From Oceanihabitans sp. (GTDB taxonomy: Bacteria; Bacteroidota; Bacteroidia; Flavobacteriales; Flavobacteriaceae), in NCBI GenBank assembly GCA_018067265.1, contig JAGPUY010000111.1, positions 1-14,943 on the forward strand: a stretch of DNA of 14,943 nt, in the 5' to 3' direction. The translations under genes were made by a program, and so were the position numbers. Numbering within the stretch: the first letter of the stretch is position 1; every line of letters begins with the position of its first letter. Under the pieces are notes generated by a model that saw nothing but the letters and a program-made list of their open reading frames with translations, was not told the origin of the DNA and searched no databases. This document shows positions 1 through 7,207 of the stretch, piece by piece.

Positions 1-48
1 GTTCTCGATCCAGATAATAATTTATTAACCTTCGGACAAAGTATTTAG
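1..48 (+). CDS. C-terminal end of a probable VOC/glyoxalase-fold protein (partial)
   Basis: The first 15 codons of the window read in frame 1 as VLDPDNNLLTFGQSI followed by TAG. The pattern LDPDxNLLxFGQ resembles the final beta strand of VOC superfamily proteins (glyoxalase, bleomycin-resistance and PhnB-like), where a DPDGN motif carries or neighbours a metal-binding glutamate and the chain ends soon after. Only the tail is visible, so neither substrate nor subfamily can be given. The assignment rests on a short motif; a chance open frame cannot be excluded. Confidence 0.45.
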   Translation, partial: VLDPDNNLLTFGQSI

Positions 49-262
49 AGTTAGATCTTTGATTCGTTCTGGTACCATTTATTTTAAATGTAAAGCTAAT
101 GGTTCAATATCGTAAATTCAATATTCTATTTTTATTCACTAAATTAGTAGCTTAAATAAGCATTCGCAAACCAGTTAAGCGGCATTATTTCGTTGTCCAT
201 TTTGATTGAGGAGATATCTAGGTTTATGCGCCTTGAATGTGACGGGCTTAGAAAAATAAATT

Positions 263-1192
263 ATGGTAAAAATTAGATGGGTAATAGTATTGGTTTTAGT
301 TTCAAATGTGCTATTTGGCCAAAAGAGTGATGCGATTGTTCCGTTTAATAAAAAACTAAATACATTTTATAACGTACGCGATTTTTGTATTTCTAATAGT
401 GGTAATGAAGCTTTTTTTACGATACAAAGTCCGGATGCACAAATTTCACAGATAGCGGTTGTCAAAAAAGAAAAAAAGGAATGGTTGGAGCCAGAACTAT
501 TAGCTTTTAATGATTCCTTTATGTATTTAGAACCGTTTTTGTCATCCAATGGAAATCGACTGTTTTTTGTTTCAGATAGACCATTAGACAATACTTCTAG
601 TGAAAAAAAAGATTTCGATATTTGGTATGTGGATAGAAATAATAGTAACGATACATGGTCTGCTCCTAAAAATATAGGGGAGCCTATTAATTCTACTTTC
701 AACGAGTTTTATCCTTCCGTTAGTAGAAATAATAATTTGTATTTTACCATGGAAGCGCCTAATGGATTGGGAAAAGATGATATTTATTTTTCTAAATGGA
801 ATGCAGGTAGCTATGAAGCTCCAGTTCTTTTAGATGAAAATATAAATAGCAGTGGTTATGAATTTAATGCTTTTATCTCTAGGGAAGAAAAATTTATAGT
901 ATATACCAAGTACAATGAAGATGGAGGACAAGGAAGTGGTGATTTGTACATTTCAAGAAAAGATGAAAATGGCAAATGGGGAAAAGCAAAAAACTTAGGA
1001 GTTCCTATTAACACAAAGTACATGGAATACTGTCCTTTTTATGATGCGGAAAATCAAATCTTATATTTTACCAGTAAAAGAAGAAATCTGGAACCTAGAA
1101 AGTTTAAGGATATTTTAGATTTTAAAAGCTATGTTCAAGAAAACCCAAATGGCTTAAGTAGAATTTATTCGACCTCCATAAAAATAGAATAA
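263..1192 (+). CDS. Secreted PD40/WD40-like beta-propeller protein
   Basis: This 309-residue protein begins with a Sec signal peptide (hydrophobic residues about 6-18, likely cut near FGQ at 18-20). The rest is a TolB-like PD40 propeller. Four blade cores are visible around residues 91-107, 150-162, 190-207 and 256-273, each pairing a line such as PFLSSNGNRLFFVSDRP with a later D(I/L)(W/Y) strand (DFDIWYVDR 117-125, DDIYFSKW 172-179, GDLYISRK 226-233). In Bacteroidota such proteins occur alone or in front of OmpA-like domains and are thought to act in the periplasm or outer membrane; this one has no OmpA domain and no T9SS tail. The ATG at 263 gives a complete signal peptide and has no rival nearby. 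A ligand or partner cannot be inferred. The next gene lies 125 bases downstream. Confidence 0.85.
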   Translation: MVKIRWVIVLVLVSNVLFGQKSDAIVPFNKKLNTFYNVRDFCISNSGNEAFFTIQSPDAQISQIAVVKKEKKEWLEPELLAFNDSFMYLEPFLSSNGNRLFFVSDRPLDNTSSEKKDFDIWYVDRNNSNDTWSAPKNIGEPINSTFNEFYPSVSRNNNLYFTMEAPNGLGKDDIYFSKWNAGSYEAPVLLDENINSSGYEFNAFISREEKFIVYTKYNEDGGQGSGDLYISRKDENGKWGKAKNLGVPINTKYMEYCPFYDAENQILYFTSKRRNLEPRKFKDILDFKSYVQENPNGLSRIYSTSIKIE

Positions 1193-1317
1193 AGCAAGTT
1201 TTAAAGGAGCAGGATAGAACTGCGGCGCATTCGGAATTAAAAGGAAAGTGGATATTATAAATGTCCATAAAAGGAGCTCATTTTAAACAACCCACTAATC
1301 CATAAATAAAATAAACG

Positions 1318-1683
1318 ATGACCACTACCAGCCACCATGATGCGCGCATTGCAAAAATGACCTTTGCTTCTGTATATCCGCATTACATTACCAAAGTAGA
1401 AAAAAAAGGAAGAACTAAACAAGAACTACATCAAGTAATTCATTGGTTAACTGGTTATAATGAACAAAAGTTGGAGGAATTAATAGCTAAAAAAGTGACT
1501 TTTGAAATGTTTTTTAAAAGCGCGAACTTAAACCCATATGCATCACTAATTAAAGGTGTGATTTGTGGATATAGAATAGAAGATATAGAAAATCAGCTTA
1601 CCAAAGAAGTACGCTATTTAGATAAACTAGTAGAAGAGTTAGCAAGAGGACGTAAAATGGAGAAGATATTACGAGTAGCATAG
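1318..1683 (+). CDS. DUF2200 family protein
   Basis: The 121-residue cytoplasmic protein matches the DUF2200 family along its whole length. Recognisable blocks are MTFASVYPHYITKVEKKGRT (14-33), HWLTGY (42-47), NPYASLIKGVICGYRIEDIE (72-91) and the C-terminal helix RYLDKLVEELARGRKMEKIL (99-118). There is no signal peptide or membrane segment. Family members are small, mostly helical stand-alone proteins with no established biochemical function that I know of. The ATG at 1318 is preceded by an A-rich leader without a Shine-Dalgarno sequence, as is usual in Bacteroidota. The esterase gene starts 37 bases after the stop, so the two may share a transcript, but nothing ties their functions together. 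Confidence 0.9.
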   Translation: MTTTSHHDARIAKMTFASVYPHYITKVEKKGRTKQELHQVIHWLTGYNEQKLEELIAKKVTFEMFFKSANLNPYASLIKGVICGYRIEDIENQLTKEVRYLDKLVEELARGRKMEKILRVA

Positions 1684-1720
1684 TTTTGTAAATTTAAGAT
1701 GAACATTAATCCAAAGAAAA

Positions 1721-2539
1721 ATGAAGAATTCTATGTGTTATTTATCGGTTATAGCACTCTTAACCTTTGGTTGCGTTAATACAACTAAAGTTCAAGATGT
1801 TATTCCTAATCACGATAATTTCAGTTTACACTCTAGTTTTGTAGAGGAAACGCGCGTCATTAATGTGTGGCTTCCGCCAAATTACGAAAGTGGTACCGAT
1901 GCTTTTCCGGTGTTATATATGCCGGATGGCGGAATAAAAGAGGATTTTCCGCATATAGCGAATACCATAGCCAAACTAGTAGAAAGCAAAAATATACCGT
2001 CAGTAATTCTTGTGGGTATTGAAAATACAGAAAGAGGAAGAGACTTAACTGGTTTTTCGGAAACAGAAGCAGATGCGCAATATTGTCCGTTAACCGATGG
2101 CGCAAAAAACTTTAGAGCTTTTATAACCGAAGAATTAATGCTTCAGATAAATACAAAATACAGAACAACTTCTCAAAAAGGTATTATTGGCGAATCCTTA
2201 GCTGGTCTTTTTGTTATGGAAACCTTCCTTGTACAACCAAACGCATTTGATTTTTATATTGCAATGGATCCTTCGCTTTGGTGGAATAATCACTACCTGG
2301 AACAAAATGCTTCGGCATACCTAAAAGCTTTTCCAAATAAAAAAAAGAAACTTTGGTTTGCTGGCTCGGGAGTGGAAGATATTTCCATACATACCAATAA
2401 TCTTGCGAAAACCTTGCAAAGTAATTCACCAAGGACATTAATTTGGAAATATGAAGATGCACCTAATGAAAAGCATAATACCATTTTTAGAGCTACAAAA
2501 GAACAAGCTCTTACTTGGATAATGAGTGAAAACAACTAA
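1721..2539 (+). CDS. Esterase D-type alpha/beta-hydrolase lipoprotein
   Basis: The protein has 272 residues and belongs to the putative esterase (esterase D/IroE-like, COG2819) group of alpha/beta hydrolases. After a lipoprotein-type signal peptide ending LLTFGC (Cys18) come the family strand NVWLPPNYESGTDAFPVLYM, the nucleophile elbow G-E-S-L-A-G with Ser159 as likely catalytic serine, the AMDPSLWW segment after it, a GVED segment with a possible acid at Glu219 or Asp220, and His252 in EKHNTIF as likely catalytic base. A full triad is therefore plausible. Relatives hydrolyse siderophore esters, acyl groups or S-formylglutathione; the substrate here is unknown. The lipobox lacks the usual Leu at -3, so lipidation is likely but not certain. 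A secreted protein of unknown function follows after 29 bases, suggesting co-transcription. Confidence 0.85.
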   Translation: MKNSMCYLSVIALLTFGCVNTTKVQDVIPNHDNFSLHSSFVEETRVINVWLPPNYESGTDAFPVLYMPDGGIKEDFPHIANTIAKLVESKNIPSVILVGIENTERGRDLTGFSETEADAQYCPLTDGAKNFRAFITEELMLQINTKYRTTSQKGIIGESLAGLFVMETFLVQPNAFDFYIAMDPSLWWNNHYLEQNASAYLKAFPNKKKKLWFAGSGVEDISIHTNNLAKTLQSNSPRTLIWKYEDAPNEKHNTIFRATKEQALTWIMSENN

Positions 2540-2568
2540 TCTAATATTATATAATTAAAAAAAACCAA

Positions 2569-2982
2569 ATGAAAAACAAATTAAAAATAGCGTTATTCTT
2601 GCTGTTAGCAGCGACATCGATGGTGCACGCTCAAAAAGTGAAACTTAAAAAAGGAAAAGCGTTAATTGAAGATGTACATGTGTTTAATTGTGAAAAAGGA
2701 CCTGCAGAATGGGTGAGTCTATTCGATAAGGAAACCGGAGAAGAACTGATTTTTATAAGAATAGAGTTTGGAGCAAAACAAGGAAAACAAGATTATACCA
2801 TCTATAAATTTCTTAAAGAAGATATTGTAGTAGAAGTTTCTGGTTATAATCTATTAAAGAACCTTGTGAAGTTTCTATATAATAACAAAGTGTTTGATTT
2901 AAACGGAGAATTAGATCTTGCAAAAATTGAAGGACTAAAAGCAAAGTTCGATGAAAATATTACGAATAGAACCGACTTTTAA
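2569..2982 (+). CDS. Secreted protein of unknown function
   Basis: I do not recognise a family for this 137-residue protein. It has a clear Sec signal peptide (MKNKLKIALFLLLAATSMVHA, likely cut before QKVK), so the mature part of about 116 residues is exported. The mature part is lysine-rich and mixed alpha/beta, with an extended first half (about residues 28-65, including EWVSLFDKETGEELIFIRIEFG) and a helical second half (NLLKNLVKFLY, LDLAKIEGLKAKFDENI). One cysteine remains (in VFNCEKG) and there is no lipobox, T9SS tail or transmembrane helix. It starts 29 bases after the esterase and ends 148 bases before the M28 peptidase. Codon use and composition match the neighbours, so it is likely a real gene. 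Confidence 0.75.
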   Translation: MKNKLKIALFLLLAATSMVHAQKVKLKKGKALIEDVHVFNCEKGPAEWVSLFDKETGEELIFIRIEFGAKQGKQDYTIYKFLKEDIVVEVSGYNLLKNLVKFLYNNKVFDLNGELDLAKIEGLKAKFDENITNRTDF

Positions 2983-3130
2983 AATAGCGTTATAAAAATA
3001 AAAGCGTTTTTTATACTTTATTTAAGGATTCCTCTTTTATAGAAGCAGTATCTTTAAAACTTAAAATATCACAAGGAGCTTGTCGAAGTGATGTTTAATG
3101 AAACAAAAAATCTACATTAAAACCATCTAA

Positions 3131-4537
3131 ATGAAAAAAATTCTTCTACTACTTTTAGCACTAAGTTCTATTTCAAGCTATTCGCAAACCGACGAAGAAA
3201 TCCTTAAAAAAATATACACGCAATCGCTTACCAATGGTAAAAGTTATGCGTGGCTAGATTATTTATCCAATCAAATTGGAGGTCGTTTGTCAGGTTCTTT
3301 TCAAGCAGAACTTGCTGTGCAATGGGGAAAAGAAGAATTAGAAAAACTAGGTTTAGATAAAGTTTGGTTGCAAGAAGTAATAGTTCCAAAATGGGTTCGT
3401 GGCGCAAAGGAGTATGCATATATAGAATCTTCGCAAAAGAAAACAACGACCAGTGTTAATATTTGTGCGCTTGGTGGCTCGGTAGCAACAAACCCTTTAG
3501 GTTTAAAAGCAAAGGTACTTGAAGTACAAAATTTTGAAGAATTACAAGAGCTCGGTGAAGCAGCAATAAAAGGAAAGATTATATTCTTTAACAGACCAAT
3601 GCAAGAAGATTTAATTAGCGCTTTTAATGCCTATGGCGGTTGTGTAAATCAACGTTATAATGGCGCAGTAGAAGCAGAGAAATTTGGAGCAGTCGGTGTT
3701 ATTGTTCGTTCTATGAATTTACGTTTAGACGATTTTCCACACACAGGAAGTATGACCTATGACGATCTTCCTCTAGAAAAACGTATTCCTGCAGCAGCAA
3801 TAAGTACTAATGATGCCGAACTTTTAAGCACAGCATTAAAACTAGATAAAAATTTAGAGTTTTATTTTAAACAAAGTTGTTCGCAGTTTAGAGATGTATT
3901 ATCGTATAATGTCATTGGTGAAATTACAGGAAGTGAGTTTCCTAAAGAGTATTTTGTAGTTGGAGGGCATTTAGATTCTTGGGATTTAGGAGATGGATCT
4001 CATGATGATGGAGCAGGAGTAGTGCAGTCTATGGATGTTTTAAGACTTTTAAAAGCATCCGGAATTAAACCAAAAAGAAGTATTCGTGTCGTTTTATTTA
4101 TGAATGAAGAAAACGGATTACGTGGCGGAAATAAATATGCAGAAGAAGCAAAACGAAAAGGAGAAAATCATGTGTTTGCTTTAGAAAGTGATGCTGGAGG
4201 ATTCACGCCAAGAGGTTTTAGTTTTGATTGTAGCGACGCTAATTTTAATCAAGTACTAAGCTGGAAGCCTTTATTTAAACCGTATCTTATTCATTACTTT
4301 GAAAAAGGAGGAAGTGGCGCAGATGTTGGCCCTTTAAAAAACGATAGTAATGTATTAGCTGGATTGCGTCCAGATTCACAACGTTATTTTGATCACCATC
4401 ACGCAGCAAATGATACCTTTGATGCGGTTAATAAACGCGAGCTAGAACTAGGGGCGGCGACCATGACATCTTTAGTGTATTTGTTTGATAAGTATGGTAC
4501 AAACCCGTTGCCAAAACAAAGCGAGATTAAAAATTAG
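3131..4537 (+). CDS. Secreted M28 family zinc metallopeptidase with PA domain
   Basis: The 468-residue protein is an exported M28 aminopeptidase/carboxypeptidase Q-like enzyme. A signal peptide (residues 1-18, ending SYSQ) is followed by an N-terminal part of the peptidase fold, a PA-like insertion at roughly 130-240, and the di-zinc catalytic domain. Expected metal ligands and catalytic residues are all visible: His280 and Asp282 in GGHLDSWD, the bridging Asp292 in GSHDDGAG, the general base Glu326 and ligand Glu327 in MNEENG, Asp354 in ESDAGG, and a final His in DHHHAANDT (422-424). The family removes N-terminal residues or cleaves dipeptides; specificity cannot be read here. There is no T9SS tail, so the enzyme is probably periplasmic. 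It may supply amino acids from peptides. It seems to have its own leader of 148 bases. Confidence 0.93.
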   Translation: MKKILLLLLALSSISSYSQTDEEILKKIYTQSLTNGKSYAWLDYLSNQIGGRLSGSFQAELAVQWGKEELEKLGLDKVWLQEVIVPKWVRGAKEYAYIESSQKKTTTSVNICALGGSVATNPLGLKAKVLEVQNFEELQELGEAAIKGKIIFFNRPMQEDLISAFNAYGGCVNQRYNGAVEAEKFGAVGVIVRSMNLRLDDFPHTGSMTYDDLPLEKRIPAAAISTNDAELLSTALKLDKNLEFYFKQSCSQFRDVLSYNVIGEITGSEFPKEYFVVGGHLDSWDLGDGSHDDGAGVVQSMDVLRLLKASGIKPKRSIRVVLFMNEENGLRGGNKYAEEAKRKGENHVFALESDAGGFTPRGFSFDCSDANFNQVLSWKPLFKPYLIHYFEKGGSGADVGPLKNDSNVLAGLRPDSQRYFDHHHAANDTFDAVNKRELELGAATMTSLVYLFDKYGTNPLPKQSEIKN

Positions 4538-4593
4538 ATAGCATTTTGTTTTTTTTGTTTATTAAAAAGGAATAGCTCTATAAAAAACAAATT

Positions 4594-5321
4594 ATGCGAA
4601 GTATATTGGAAAGTATTTTTAAAAAGTTTTTATTACTATTAACTATACTTTAAATAGTGCAGGGCAAGATGCACGGCTTATTGAGAACACGTGGTATTTG
4701 CAAAATCTCATAGTAAATGAAACGAATAATATACCTCCATCTAATGGAGAAGTTCTTTCCATACCACTCTATTTTTATGATGCGGTTAGCTTTGAAACAG
4801 ATATTTGTAATTATTTAGCAGGAAGTATGACTTTCGATGATGTAGCTTCTAGTTTTAGTTTTACAAAATTAGTACAATCCTTGGTTATGTGTAATATGCA
4901 AGAAAATGGGGATTTTAATAACTTCTATTTTCTTAATCAAGAACACCCATTTACATATGCCATTGTTGAAAACGGAGACAATAGCAAAACATTAACTATT
5001 ATTGCTAATAATGGGGATGAAGCTATTTATGGAAGTCCTGCATTAAGTATAGAAAAACATAAAGTTTCTGAAATAAAGTTATTTCCAAATCCTGTTATTA
5101 ATTCGGTAACCATAGATAAAACGAATGCTATTACGAATCTAAAACTTGCTGTTTTTAATGTTAACGGTCAATTAAAGATTTCTAAAAAGATAGCTACTGC
5201 AAATACTACCAATATAGATCTGACGAATTTAGAATCTGGAGTATACTTTTTTGTTTTTGAATCCGAAGATGGCAAAACAGAAACTAAAAAAATAATTAAA
5301 AACGAAGACTGCTTTTATTAA
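4594..5321 (+). pseudogene. T9SS type A sorting-domain protein with signal peptide out of frame
   Basis: An ATG at 4594 opens MRSILESIFKKFLLLLTIL, a good signal peptide, but this frame stops with TAA at 4651. The mature protein begins one frame away: from about 4653 the codons read NSAGQDARLIENTWYLQN and continue open to the TAA at 5319. That frame is closed by a stop at 4620 and has no ATG before the body. One missing base near the T-rich run at 4648-4652 would join the two into a normal exported protein. The body resembles flavobacterial lipocalin/META-like T9SS proteins (N-terminal IENTWYL, later YAIVENGDNSKTLTI). Its last 80 residues form a T9SS type A sorting domain (LFPNP, FNVNGQ, LESGVYFF, KKIIK) followed by an unusual extra tail, NEDCFY. 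Either the gene is a recent pseudogene or the sequence has a homopolymer error. Confidence 0.75.
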
Positions 5322-5830
5322 TTAATAAAAATGGTGTCTGTCTTTTTCATGTCTTCCAAACGTTGCAGCGCTAAGACTAATTGGCTAGCATCCCAATACC
5401 CATATTCAAGTACTATTTTTTTATCTATAAATTGATAAGTAATATGAACAGGCATTTCAATCTTTTTATTGTTTTCTAAAAGATTGCCTTCCCAGATTCC
5501 CCAAAAATTCACCCAGTTTTTCCCGTTATCATCGGTAACCATTTCAAACTCTCTTCTGTTTTCTTCAAAAGCTCTAGTTAGAAAACTAGAATCATTTCTT
5601 TTGTGATATTCAGGTAAACTTTTTGCAGTAAAAAACAAGTCTCTTGTGTTGTAATATACTTTTGCTGTATCTGCATATTTCATCGTTAAGCTATCCCATT
5701 TCTGGTAGTCATAATTATTTATAACCGCTTTAACAATGTCAATTTCTGGAGAATCTTGCGTGTAGCGTTGTGCTTTATTACAAGAAACGATTAGTAGTAA
5801 TACAAACCCTATTATAATACCTTTTTTCAT
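5318..5830 (-). CDS. Lipoprotein with probable NTF2-like (SnoaL) fold
   Basis: The product has 170 residues and a lipoprotein signal peptide: hydrophobic residues 4-15 and the lipobox IVSC with Cys17 as the lipidated residue, then NK. The mature part looks like a single NTF2-like domain. Helix DIVKAVINNYDYQKWDSLTMKY (31-52) precedes an ADTAKVYYN strand, a region of helices with FLTRAFEENRREFE, then WVNFWGIWEGN and PVHITYQFIDKKIVLEYGYWD (127-147), the order of strands seen in SnoaL-like proteins, which often bind small ligands or act as enzymes. No catalytic residues stand out, so a ligand or reaction cannot be named. The 3' end overlaps the stop of the convergent T9SS gene by four bases. The start at 5830 is the only one giving a full signal peptide. 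Confidence 0.7.
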   Translation of the reverse strand: MKKGIIIGFVLLLIVSCNKAQRYTQDSPEIDIVKAVINNYDYQKWDSLTMKYADTAKVYYNTRDLFFTAKSLPEYHKRNDSSFLTRAFEENRREFEMVTDDNGKNWVNFWGIWEGNLLENNKKIEMPVHITYQFIDKKIVLEYGYWDASQLVLALQRLEDMKKTDTIFIN

Positions 5831-6168
5831 GAAACTAAAATTTAAATTAATAAAGCGTTTCCATAAAGAAATAGGAACATTGTTAATGATAGTACATGTG
5901 AGGCAATGTATGCTTATTTCGATCAGGAGTCTTATAAAGATACAAAATAAAATACATTAAACATTGGCTTTCAGTGAATTAATAGTTTTGGGTAAGGTTG
6001 GTTGGAATAAAAGGCTCTATGCTTTACTTTAAAAACCTTTTGGTTCCATAAAATATTTCCGAAGACTATTAAGCAGTTAATCGTTTATTGTAGCTCTTTA
6101 TAGTAGTATTTTAGGTTGTGTGTTTCCTTTTTGTACTTTTAGTGGACTATTAATCAATTTATTAAAAA
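5831..6168. other. Divergent intergenic spacer, 338 bases
   Basis: This spacer carries the upstream regions of two divergent exported-protein genes. I found no open frame, RNA gene or strong hairpin. A box close to the Bacteroidota -7 element (TACTTTTA, last base differs from TAnnTTTG) lies at 6134-6141, about 28 bases before the ATG at 6169; a TTG at 6116-6118 stands only 15 bases upstream of it, shorter than the usual spacing. No equivalent box was found for the minus-strand gene. Confidence 0.5.
6134..6141 (+). promoter_or_regulatory. Possible -7 promoter box of the T9SS protein gene
   Basis: TACTTTTA matches seven of the eight positions of the Bacteroidota -7 element TAnnTTTG (counting the two free ones). 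Its placement would give a leader of about 20 bases before the ATG at 6169. The -33 TTG is either too near (6116) or missing, so this is a weak call. Confidence 0.35.
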
Positions 6169-7152
6169 ATGAAAAAAAAATTACTTTATCTGGCTTGTTT
6201 CGCTACTAGCCTCACTTTTGCTCAAAGCATTGCCACGTTTAACAGTGTAAATATGTCAGAATATGCCAATGTCGATGGTACAGTAGATCAAAGTCCAACA
6301 GGAGCAAGCACAACGTGGAATTTTACTAGTTTAACCAGTACGGGAACTTCTACAGATTCCTATGCTGCACCAACAACTATGGAAACAACTACATTCCCAG
6401 GAACAACCAATGTATTTACATCCAACGGTAACAATATTTTTCTTAAAGATATTGCTGGAGAAGTTTCTCTAACCGGTGCAACAACTCCAGATTTTGAATT
6501 AAATTATGGTACAGATAATGCGCTTATTGGTACGTTTCCATTAAGTTTTGGTTATATGAATTCCGATACTGTTGCTGGAACCTTTAGTTATCAGGGTACT
6601 AATGGTACATTTACAGGTAATATAGTGAAAACCGTAGATGGGCATGGTACACTAAATATGAATGATGTTGGAGCAGGAGCTTATAGTGGAGCCGTTACAA
6701 GATTAAAAACGGAGCAAACGGTTAGCTTAAGTATACCTCCAATTTTTAATAATATTGGAACAGTTACTCAAACTACAATTAACTATTATGATAATAATAA
6801 CGGAAACCTGGTATTTAGAAGTTCGGTTGTAAATATAGTAAGTGGTTTCCTGGGAGTTAACGAAACAACAGTAGTTAATGAAAGTCTTTTAACCAACTTA
6901 TTAACGGTTAATGAAAATGTAGTTACTGCATTTTCTGTGGTGCCAAATCCAGTACAGTTCGTGTTAAACGTAAATTTAAAAACACCAACAACAATTAAAT
7001 CTATTGTTGTTTTTGATTTAAATGGAAGACAAGTGCTACATACAAAAAATAATACAAGAGCTATAGATGTTAGTGCTTTACAAGCCGGAATGTATCTTGT
7101 AAAAGTTCAAACAGATAACGCAGTGCTTACTAAAAAGTTTATTAAAAAATAA
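6169..7152 (+). CDS. T9SS type A sorting-domain secreted protein
   Basis: This 327-residue protein is exported by Sec (signal peptide 1-18, MKKKLLYLACFATSLTFA, then QS) and carries a type IX secretion sorting domain in its last 71 residues: VVPNPVQF at 257, VVFDLNGRQV, DVSALQAGMYLVKV and the basic end KKFIKK. It should therefore cross the outer membrane and be attached to the cell surface or released. The central part (about 19-250) is rich in Thr, Ser, Asn and Gly with short repeats of strand character, typical of beta-rich surface proteins; N-terminal residues such as TWNFTSLTSTGTSTDSY recur in similar flavobacterial proteins. I see no enzyme motif. It is a single gene ending at a hairpin shared with the convergent hydroxylase gene. 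Confidence 0.85.
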   Translation: MKKKLLYLACFATSLTFAQSIATFNSVNMSEYANVDGTVDQSPTGASTTWNFTSLTSTGTSTDSYAAPTTMETTTFPGTTNVFTSNGNNIFLKDIAGEVSLTGATTPDFELNYGTDNALIGTFPLSFGYMNSDTVAGTFSYQGTNGTFTGNIVKTVDGHGTLNMNDVGAGAYSGAVTRLKTEQTVSLSIPPIFNNIGTVTQTTINYYDNNNGNLVFRSSVVNIVSGFLGVNETTVVNESLLTNLLTVNENVVTAFSVVPNPVQFVLNVNLKTPTTIKSIVVFDLNGRQVLHTKNNTRAIDVSALQAGMYLVKVQTDNAVLTKKFIKK

Positions 7153-7178
7153 TAGCTTATTTTTTATATTAAAAGCAT

Positions 7179-7207
7179 AAAGCCTGAAAGTTAACTTTTC
7201 AGGCTTT
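7179..7207. terminator. Bidirectional hairpin between two convergent genes
   Basis: Perfect 11-base arms AAAGCCTGAAA (7179-7189) and TTTCAGGCTTT (7197-7207) flank a 7-base loop. A T-containing stretch follows on the plus side (TGCTTTTTC) and an A-containing one precedes it, so the hairpin can serve both genes. The right arm and part of the loop lie within the last codons and stop of the minus-strand gene. Confidence 0.8.

Noticed and set aside
2990..3014. Terminator after the 137-residue secreted protein
   Set aside because: TATAAAAA and TTTTTATA can pair, but the stem has only A:T pairs and such matches are expected by chance in this AT-rich spacer.
4538..4593. Terminator after the M28 peptidase gene
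   Set aside because: The T-rich stretch here is not preceded by a stem that I can pair.
4698..5321. A T9SS protein starting at the TTG at 4698
   Set aside because: The conserved N-terminal sequence extends upstream of 4698 in the same frame (AGQDARLIENTWY) and the start would leave a T9SS cargo without a signal peptide, so a frame break is the better reading.
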